A DNA stretch of 49,502 nt, taken from Ruminococcus sp. (GTDB taxonomy: Bacteria; Bacillota; Clostridia; Oscillospirales; Ruminococcaceae). This document shows, piece by piece, positions 43,931 through 49,502 of the stretch. Position 1 is the first letter of the stretch. Each line of letters opens with the position of its first letter. Below the pieces are notes generated by a model. It worked only from the letters and a program-made list of their open reading frames with translations. It had not been told where the DNA came from and ran no database searches. Both the position numbers and the translations under genes were made by a program. The DNA lies in contig JAFXDK010000080.1 in NCBI GenBank assembly GCA_017521805.1, positions 1-49,502 on the forward strand. The letters run 5' to 3'.

Positions 43931-45082
43931 TTATACCAACTTAAAATTATTATCACCGTCAAGGTACCACATTTTGCAGTCTGTCTCATTTTTTGAATAA
44001 ACCGACGCACCTATGAGTGAAACATTTTCTTTATCTTCAAACGCGGATATGATACTGCTTAAATCAGCAGAGCAATCTGTCGATGCTATAACGCAGGAAC
44101 AAGCCGACGCAGCATCAATGCGGATTCGTCTGTCCCTTTCAACCTTAGCCGCAAGGACTTTCAGAAGAAGCTGCGGCGGATATTCGGGATTATCAACACT
44201 CTCCGATACAACAGAGCCGTCAGCACCGTAGTATACAACTGTTGAAGCAATTCCCTGCTTTACAAGCATAGCTATAAGAGCAAATGCGGAACAGATTATA
44301 CGTTCCTCCACAAGTACCGCTTCTGCGGCATTTACCTTGCCGCCGCGGAAAAGGTCAAGCGCCACAACAGGCTGAACGGAAGAAACTGCCTCATCAAGTC
44401 TGACCATCATTATGCCTTTTTTAGCGGAGAGCTTCCAGTTTACGCGTTTGAGAGGGTCACCCTCAACGTATTCGCGGTGCTCGTAGCCGGGAGCAGTATT
44501 AAGGGAAAAAGTCATTGCTGTATCACTGCTTTCCTCGTCAGAGGTCATAACAGAATCGGCAATGCTTCTGAAAAGCTTTGAAGATGCCTTGATATCGGGA
44601 ATTTCGGGAATTACTCCCACACTTTTAGGCGGAGGAAGCTGACAAGATGCTTTACAGCCGAAATATCCCAGAAATCCGCAGGAACGTACAGAAGTCACGG
44701 CAATTTCACCGTTACCACCTGTATTTGCCTGTATATCAACGGAAAAGCTTTTTCTGTCGCCGCTTATAACCGAAAGCTTATACAGCTTATCAACAGGACT
44801 GAAAACCTCGCTTGCCGCAAGTTTGATTTCTACGATACCAAGGGGGAAAAAACCAATTTTTTCCACATTAACATTAACTGTAAGAGTGTTGTTCTTCTTG
44901 ACGTAGCCGTCGCAGTCAAAGGTTACTTTAACTCTTTTTCTGCCGTACCACGCGAAAAAAGCTGAAACAAGGGGCGCAAAAATCATAAAAGCGATAATTA
45001 CAACGCCGATATCACCGTCTATATAAAAGGTGAAAACAAGGAGAACAACGATTATTGACAATATAGATAAAATACTTCCCAT
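43931..45082 (-). CDS. DUF58-domain protein
   Basis: A 383-residue protein with two N-terminal hydrophobic segments (about 3-20 and 26-45), a beta-rich extracytoplasmic-looking part, and the DUF58 signature YVEGDPLKRVNWKLSAKKGIMMVRLDE near 215-245, followed by a von Willebrand A-like half (VVALDLFRGGK...). DUF58 proteins are consistently partnered with MoxR ATPases. There is 1 nt between the MoxR stop codon and this ATG and 3 nt to the transglutaminase gene, so the three are one operon. Confidence 0.9.
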   Translation of the reverse strand: MGSILSILSIIVVLLVFTFYIDGDIGVVIIAFMIFAPLVSAFFAWYGRKRVKVTFDCDGYVKKNNTLTVNVNVEKIGFFPLGIVEIKLAASEVFSPVDKLYKLSVISGDRKSFSVDIQANTGGNGEIAVTSVRSCGFLGYFGCKASCQLPPPKSVGVIPEIPDIKASSKLFRSIADSVMTSDEESSDTAMTFSLNTAPGYEHREYVEGDPLKRVNWKLSAKKGIMMVRLDEAVSSVQPVVALDLFRGGKVNAAEAVLVEERIICSAFALIAMLVKQGIASTVVYYGADGSVVSESVDNPEYPPQLLLKVLAAKVERDRRIRIDAASACSCVIASTDCSADLSSIISAFEDKENVSLIGASVYSKNETDCKMWYLDGDNNFKLV

Positions 45083-45083
45083 A

Positions 45084-46022
45084 TCAATCGCTCATTGCAG
45101 GAACGCGGAGCGTACTGAGTATAGCCTCCACATAAGCCTCTGTTGTGTTGAATTCACTCTTGCCTTGAGGCGAAAGGATAATTCTGTGAGCCAAAACAGA
45201 AACAGCGGTATTTTTAACATCGTCGGGAGTTACGTATTCACGCTCATTTATGTAAGCAAAAGCCTTAGCCGCCTTATACAGCGCAATACTTCCTCTTGGA
45301 CTTATACCGAGAGCCGCATTTCTGTCGCTTCGTGTGAAACGTACAATATCTGTGATATACTTTTTAACAGAATCGGCAACGCGTACATTGCGCACCTCCT
45401 GCTGCATTTCAAGAATCTCGTCAACAGTCATTGCAGGCTCGGTAATGTTGTTTATAGGATTGTGCATCTCCGTTCTTTCAAGGATTCGGATTTCCTCCTC
45501 CGCGTCGGGATAACCCATAGAAAGCTTCATAAAGAATCTGTCCATTTGAGCTTCCGGCAGGTGGAATGTTCCGTATGTCTCAACGGGATTCTGGGTAGCC
45601 ATTACAAGAAACGGACTTGGAAGCTTATGTGTCACACCGTCCATAGAAATCTGGCGTTCCTCCATAGCCTCAAGAAGTGCCGACTGCACCTTAGGGGAAG
45701 CACGGTTTATTTCATCTGCAAGGAGAAAATTGCACATTACAGCACCGTCGCGGTAAATGAATCCCCCTGATTTGTTATCAAGCATTGTAAAGCCCGCAAT
45801 ATCCGACGGCATAACGTCGGGAGTAAGCTGAATACGGTTGAATTTTCCGCCTACAGAACGGGAGAGCGCCGTAATAAGCTGAGTTTTTCCAACGCCCGGA
45901 ACATCTTCCAGCAGAACATGACCCTCGCAGAGCATAGCGGCAATAAGGCGGATTACCGTATCTTCTTTTCCGACAATAACCTTACCGATTGATTGGGCAA
46001 GACGATTTATCTTTTCATTCAT
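45084..46022 (-). CDS. MoxR-family AAA+ ATPase
   Basis: A 312-residue AAA+ protein with the Walker A motif EDVPGVGKTQ near 38-47, the Walker B segment LLADEINRASPKVQSALLEAMEE near 96-118, sensor 1 (MATQNPVETYG) and a C-terminal lid. MoxR ATPases act as chaperones that insert metals or mature partner proteins; here the partners are the DUF58 and transglutaminase membrane proteins. It leads the operon, with a promoter at 46077-46105 and the ribosome binding site GAGGTT. Confidence 0.92.
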   Translation of the reverse strand: MNEKINRLAQSIGKVIVGKEDTVIRLIAAMLCEGHVLLEDVPGVGKTQLITALSRSVGGKFNRIQLTPDVMPSDIAGFTMLDNKSGGFIYRDGAVMCNFLLADEINRASPKVQSALLEAMEERQISMDGVTHKLPSPFLVMATQNPVETYGTFHLPEAQMDRFFMKLSMGYPDAEEEIRILERTEMHNPINNITEPAMTVDEILEMQQEVRNVRVADSVKKYITDIVRFTRSDRNAALGISPRGSIALYKAAKAFAYINEREYVTPDDVKNTAVSVLAHRIILSPQGKSEFNTTEAYVEAILSTLRVPAMSD

Positions 46023-46076
46023 AAATATAACCTCAATAAATTTCTATAGGAAACCCCTATATTCATAACTCCTATA

Positions 46077-46105
46077 ATTATAACATATTTTTTTAAATAT
46101 ATCAA
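46077..46105 (-). promoter_or_regulatory. Promoter of the moxR operon
   Basis: On the minus strand TTGATA (46105-46100), a 17-nt spacer that ends in TGT, then TATAAT (46082-46077), an extended -10 promoter. The leader is about 50 nt. Confidence 0.7.
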
Positions 46106-46410
46106 GTCTTTTCAGCATAAATATTAAACCCGTAGTTTTGGCTATCTTGCACAAAAGAACGGGCGGTTTATTGTTGTCATCGGCAATTTGAGATTTTCAA
46201 TCAAGAAATTTTCTGAAAATTTCAGCACAAATAAAACTTAGTTTTCCACAAAGAAAATTGTTTATGATTATCTATATATTACACAAAAATATATGTTGAT
46301 AATCATGCATATATCCAAACTTTTCAAAAATTTTTCATTTTGCAACGTTTTTCCGTTGCAAAAAGGCTCATTTCAGCCTATATATGGAGGGGGTTTTAAA
46401 TTACAGCTGT

Positions 46411-46433
46411 AAAAAATAATGGTTTCGCCATTA
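46411..46433 (-). terminator. Terminator after the GNAT gene
   Basis: On the minus strand AATGG-CGAAA-CCATT is followed by ATTTTTT, 8 nt after the stop codon. The stem is short (5-6 bp) but the U run is good. Confidence 0.55.
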
Positions 46434-46440
46434 AAAAAAA

Positions 46441-46884
46441 TCACAAATTCTTCCTCAGATAAACCATATCCGTAAGCAGTACTCCACATTCATATATAGG
46501 GTGGTCGTAGTTGTCGGTGAAAAAATTTCTCGCGGTATGGGAACGGACAAATCCACATTTTTCGTAAAAAGGCACAGTCAGCGGACTATCGCCTGTGCCT
46601 ACCTGCAATACAGAAAATTCCCCCTTGTATTTGCGGCAGATGAAATCAATCATTGTCCTTGCATAGCCTTTTCCCTGGTATTGCGGCTTTGTGGCGATGT
46701 TCTTGATTTCAAGGATTCCCTCACCCTCGTCCGTCACCACACATTCACATTTCACACCGTCATCGTCAAGGACATACATTGTCCCCCTGTCGATATAGCG
46801 GTCAATCATATCCTCCTGCTCGTCAGCCAACAGCAAAAGCGAAAGATATTGCTTTTTGTTTTCTTTGATTTCACGGATGTTCAT
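46441..46884 (-). CDS. GNAT-family N-acetyltransferase
   Basis: A 147-residue GNAT protein. The acetyl-CoA loop is TKPQYQGKGYARTMIDFI (about 73-90, Q-x-x-G-x-G/A), followed by LQVGTGDSPLTVPFYEKCGFVRSH, which positions the acceptor. Its end (NFFTDNYDHPIYECGVLLTDM) is typical of small-molecule or polyamine-type acetyltransferases in Firmicutes. It starts 13 nt after the S41-like gene, so it is probably cotranscribed. Substrate unknown. Confidence 0.83.
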   Translation of the reverse strand: MNIREIKENKKQYLSLLLLADEQEDMIDRYIDRGTMYVLDDDGVKCECVVTDEGEGILEIKNIATKPQYQGKGYARTMIDFICRKYKGEFSVLQVGTGDSPLTVPFYEKCGFVRSHTARNFFTDNYDHPIYECGVLLTDMVYLRKNL

Positions 46885-46897
46885 ATTGGTTCCTCGG

Positions 46898-48382
46898 TTA
46901 TTTCTCTATTTGCTCGTACAGAGTTTCAAAAACATCGCTACTGTCACAGGGAACATCAGGCTCAACAAGATTTACAGTTTTACTCTGGTCAGGACGGAAA
47001 AATTCCTTTGTGGATATTGACATAAACAGCTGTGAATTAGGCAGTTTAAAAATAGAAACATCGCCATAACCGTTTGGTGTATTTCCGGGTGCTTCACCGA
47101 TAATTGTACCCATATTATTATCTTTAAAATAGAGAGGAAACATCATTGCAGAACTAAATGAACTGCTTGAAGTAAGGATATAAACCTCACCCTCAAAAGT
47201 TAAATCTGAATACTTTTCATTTTCAATTGTGTTGTTCATAAATGGAATTTTTAAGCATCCAAATCTCCATTTACATTTTGAATCTTTCCATTCATCTACA
47301 GGCAGATAACGGATAAATTCGTTGGCAACCATAGAACTTCCGCCGCCATTATCACGTAAATCTACTGCAATATTGCGGATATTAAGCTTTTTAACCTGTT
47401 CAAACATTTCTTTAACGCAGGATATGTATTCGTCATTGTATTTGCAACTTGTGAGCGTCATAATCGCAAGGCTTTTATCCTCGTCAATCTCATAATAGAC
47501 AAACGATGTTTCTTCGTTGTTATTTTGCGGAATTTCGTTATATTTCACATACTCGTCATAAGGGAGAAAATCTGCGGTAAAATATGTAACATCTTCTTTT
47601 GTGCCGTCGGGAGTTTCATAAGTAAAGGTTATTCCCTCATCTGCGTCAAATCCCAGATATGTCAGACCGCTCAAATTTGTTATATTATTGCTGAACAGAA
47701 CACGTTGATAGCTTTCAACTTCAAAGCTGTATAAATCCTGTTTTTGTTTGCGAAGTTCCGAAGTATCAATGCCGTTAATAGCAACAATTATTTCGCCATT
47801 ATTTGTATGAGTATATAAATCTTTGACGTAAAGAGTATTTTCTGCAAGGTGTTTAACATAAGTATGCCCATCGTGAAATGCTGAAAAAATGTATTCGATT
47901 TTTTGACATAGTTCGATAACTGTTATATTTTCAGCAGATTTAAGTTCATTGAGTATCTGCTCATAGCGCTGATTTATTTCATCGGGTAAATCGCTGTAGC
48001 AGGCAGGATGCAGTTTTTTCAGATAATACATAGCGTAATCTAGGTCTTTTAAAGCTTCTTTTTGCGACAGTTCGGTATCAATAGCCTTTGAAGTTCGAAT
48101 AGCATTATTGCGAAAACTAATGCTGTTCCAGTATGGATTACAGTAGTTTCCAAATAAACCGACACACATTACTGTGATAGTAAACGCAGTAAAAAGGACT
48201 TTTTTAATTCGTTTGCTCATGTTTTTCAATATCAGAATAAACACAACAGCCAGCAAACAGCAGAAAATAATTGTCAGATAGTCGGGAATATTGCAAAGAA
48301 ACAGACTTATTGGTATAATTCCGATTAGCAGAATACAAGCAAGAATATACATTATCACATAAATCTTTTTATTGTTTTTCAT
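46898..48382 (-). CDS. Membrane-anchored S41-type peptidase family protein
   Basis: A 494-residue protein with three N-terminal hydrophobic segments (about 7-28, 34-52, 62-79), then a long outer domain. IAVDLRDNGGGSSMVANEF at about 338-356 is the S41 (tail-specific protease/tricorn) core signature, and YILTSSSSFSSAMMFP near 401-416 carries the nucleophile serine region (S410 or a neighbour), followed by GEAPGNTPNGYGD. A Ser/Lys arrangement was not verified. No PDZ domain is clearly visible, so peptide delivery must differ from CtpA. The gene probably shares its transcript with the GNAT gene after it. Confidence 0.75.
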   Translation of the reverse strand: MKNNKKIYVIMYILACILLIGIIPISLFLCNIPDYLTIIFCCLLAVVFILILKNMSKRIKKVLFTAFTITVMCVGLFGNYCNPYWNSISFRNNAIRTSKAIDTELSQKEALKDLDYAMYYLKKLHPACYSDLPDEINQRYEQILNELKSAENITVIELCQKIEYIFSAFHDGHTYVKHLAENTLYVKDLYTHTNNGEIIVAINGIDTSELRKQKQDLYSFEVESYQRVLFSNNITNLSGLTYLGFDADEGITFTYETPDGTKEDVTYFTADFLPYDEYVKYNEIPQNNNEETSFVYYEIDEDKSLAIMTLTSCKYNDEYISCVKEMFEQVKKLNIRNIAVDLRDNGGGSSMVANEFIRYLPVDEWKDSKCKWRFGCLKIPFMNNTIENEKYSDLTFEGEVYILTSSSSFSSAMMFPLYFKDNNMGTIIGEAPGNTPNGYGDVSIFKLPNSQLFMSISTKEFFRPDQSKTVNLVEPDVPCDSSDVFETLYEQIEK

Positions 48383-48442
48383 TTTATTCCTCCAAGTTAA
48401 ATTACTGTCTTATTATATCATATACAGCGATTTTTGTCAAAT

Positions 48443-48473
48443 AAAAAAGGCTGCTCCAAACGGAACAGCCCTT
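48443..48473 (-). terminator. Terminator of the rplJ-rplL operon
   Basis: On the minus strand GGCTGTTCC-GTTT-GGAGCAGCC with a G-U pair, followed by TTTTTTATTT. A strong intrinsic terminator 19 nt after the rplL stop codon. Confidence 0.85.
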
Positions 48474-48491
48474 GAATGACTAAGTAAAAAA

Positions 48492-48863
48492 TTACTTGAT
48501 TTCGATTGTAGCGCCAGCAGCCTCGAACTTCTCCTTGAGCTCGTTAGCCTCTGCCTCGGAAATGCCTTCCTTAAGAGCCTTAGGAGCAGACTCAACTACT
48601 TCCTTAGCCTCCTTAAGACCAAGACCGAGAACTTCCTTAGCGCACTTGATAACAGCCATCTTAGCGTCACCGAAGGATGTAAGGATAACGTCGAACTCTG
48701 TCTTAGCAGCCTCGCCAGCAGCAGCACCGCCTGCAGCGGGAGCAGCAGCTACCATTGCTGTTACGCCGAACTCCTCCTGGATTGCATCTACGAGCTCAGC
48801 AAGCTCGAGAACGGAAAGAGTCTTGATTTCTTCTACAAAATTTGTGATCTTCTCTGAAGCCAT
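48492..48863 (-). CDS. rplL: 50S ribosomal protein L7/L12
   Basis: A 123-residue L7/L12. The N-terminal dimerisation helices ([34 protein letters not shown]), an alanine/glycine hinge ([14 protein letters not shown] at about 38-52) and the C-terminal factor-binding domain starting [15 protein letters not shown] are all present. It stimulates GTPases of translation as part of the ribosomal stalk with L10. AAAGGAG is the ribosome binding site, and a 12-bp palindrome GCCATATATGGC (48890-48901) lies in the 76-nt gap to rplJ. Confidence 0.97.
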   Translation of the reverse strand: MASEKITNFVEEIKTLSVLELAELVDAIQEEFGVTAMVAAAPAAGGAAAGEAAKTEFDVILTSFGDAKMAVIKCAKEVLGLGLKEAKEVVESAPKALKEGISEAEANELKEKFEAAGATIEIK

Positions 48864-48939
48864 GATAATAATCTCCTTTATAAATATTTGCCATATATGG
48901 CGATAGTTTTAAGCTGACAACTTAGATAAACAATTGAAA

Positions 48940-49452
48940 TCAGGCAGCTTCCTCTGACTTCTTGTCTGCAACTGCCTTGAGAGTAGCTGCGAGCTTCTGC
49001 ATGGGACCCTGGAGAGAGCCAACCAGCTGAGCGAGCAGAACGTCCTTTGAAGGAATCTTGGAAAGAGCAACAACTCCTGCCTGATCGTAAACTTCACCTT
49101 CAACGTAGCCTGCCTTGAGATTGAACTTTTCGTCGCCTGCCTTCTCAGCGAACTTACCGAGAATACGAGCGGGAGCAGTCTGGTCATCGTTTGAGAGAGC
49201 GATAGCTGTTGTTCCGTTAAGAACCTCCTCGAATCCCTCAATACCGCAATTCTGGAATGCACGGAGGAGCAGAGTGTTCTTCTCAACGAAGTAATTAACA
49301 CCTGCCTCACGAAGCTCCTTTCTGAGCTTTGTGTCTTCCTCAACGGTGATGCCCTTGTAGTCAACGAGAACGCCTGATACGGAATTCTTGATGAGGTCTG
49401 TGAGCTGCTCAACCTTAGCCTTCTTGGCTTCGAGAACTGCATTGCTTGGCAT
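48940..49452 (-). CDS. rplJ: 50S ribosomal protein L10
   Basis: A 170-residue L10. Its N-terminal rRNA-binding domain begins MPSNAVLEAKKAKVEQLTDLIKNS with the typical DYKGITVEEDTKLRKELREAGV, and helix 8 at the C-terminus binds L7/L12 dimers. CGGAGGTGAAT precedes the ATG. It is the first visible gene of the rplJ-rplL pair; the upstream L11/L1 genes would lie beyond the window edge. A 185-codon frame in another phase (48909-49463) is only a shadow. Confidence 0.97.
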   Translation of the reverse strand: MPSNAVLEAKKAKVEQLTDLIKNSVSGVLVDYKGITVEEDTKLRKELREAGVNYFVEKNTLLLRAFQNCGIEGFEEVLNGTTAIALSNDDQTAPARILGKFAEKAGDEKFNLKAGYVEGEVYDQAGVVALSKIPSKDVLLAQLVGSLQGPMQKLAATLKAVADKKSEEAA

Positions 49453-49502
49453 TGTGTATTCACCTCCGAAATATTTGTTATCGTATTCGGGGCAATAAAA
49501 AA
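49453..49502 (-). promoter_or_regulatory. Partial 5' leader of rplJ at the window edge
   Basis: Only 50 nt upstream of rplJ are present. They contain CCGAA...TTCGG, a short hairpin (about 49466-49490) overlapping the GGAGGTG ribosome binding site, and a T run just upstream. This could be the end of an L10-leader structure, but the rest is outside the window. Confidence 0.35.

Larger units (their letters stand above)
46023..46440. other. Structured AT-rich intergenic region
   Basis: No gene. It contains the moxR promoter, a leader hairpin (TATAGG/CCTATA at about 46044-46061), a long inverted repeat ATGATTATC/GATAATCAT (46264-46272/46298-46306), a perfect 10-bp stem TTTTGCAACG/CGTTGCAAAA (46338-46363), GGCT/AGCC (46365-46378), GGAGGGGG and TTACAGCTGTAA at about 46400, and the terminator of the GNAT gene at 46411-46433. 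The density of palindromes is higher than elsewhere in the window. Confidence 0.55.

Noticed and set aside
48909-49463. A 184-codon minus-strand frame covering rplJ
   Set aside because: It is a shadow of rplJ in another phase; the L10 frame is unmistakable and has the ribosome binding site.

Overview
The window reads as chromosomal DNA of a low-to-moderate GC, spore-forming clostridial gut or rumen bacterium, most likely a Ruminococcus-type member of the Oscillospiraceae. The taxonomic clues are a secreted protease with a duplicated type I dockerin (40218-41597), the sporulation proteins SpoIVA and a SipL-like SPOCS/LysM protein (16987-20021), a Prp-processed L27, and clostridial gene orders such as rplU-prp-rpmA-obgE-mrnC. 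No rRNA, tRNA, CRISPR array, phage module or intact insertion sequence was seen.

Layout. 470-7640 (+): an HD-domain protein, an intracellular GH13 enzyme fused to DUF1653, a 48-residue disordered peptide, a PHP-family histidinol-phosphatase-like protein, an unknown protein carrying an OadB-like glycine motif, then lrp-type regulator / aminotransferase / ispE. 7681-10071 (-): an SGNH hydrolase and an MBOAT acyltransferase, a probable surface O-acetylation pair, opposite an AraC-type regulator (10641). 12198-16766 (+): yfmF-yfmH, lgt, folD. 16987-20021 (-): sipL-like and spoIVA. 20251-22735 (+): ACT protein, DUF711 protein, APH-fold kinase. 22769-27030 (-): M50 protease, ilvE, a 47-residue membrane peptide, a radical SAM protein, alr. 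27174-32324 (+): SLOG protein, a degenerate LCP protein, tatD, a PP2C phosphatase and htrA. 32564-49452 (-): mntP with two GNATs, yebC, the rplU operon, an unknown protein, prmA, the dockerin protease, a moxR-DUF58-transglutaminase cluster, a GNAT, an S41-like membrane protease, and rplL-rplJ at the edge.

The most notable non-coding signals are: (i) a 142-bp multi-hairpin element present twice as near-identical inverted copies (16779-16920 and 32389-32530), each in the sense orientation just downstream of a gene (folD, mntP), whose three differences all preserve the fold; (ii) a 180-bp MITE-like element with 18-bp perfect terminal inverted repeats (30592-30771); (iii) a family of small hairpins that share a frame but not a stem sequence; (iv) an array of TTTTCACA/TTTTCATA octamers at about 10-bp periodicity upstream of htrA, resembling the CssRS-controlled octamers of Bacillus subtilis htrA; (v) a 33-bp repeated fragment encoding MLVDxDDxQ. 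No complete, obviously new multi-gene system is apparent. The best leads for undescribed biology are the 142-bp element, the soluble protein with the OadB motif, the lgt acidic tail, the atypical LCP protein, and the uncharacterised 399-residue protein at 37900-39099.

Gene starts were adjusted where a ribosome binding site or family alignment favoured an internal codon; these choices are noted in the entries. All functional calls come from reading motifs by eye, with no database search.
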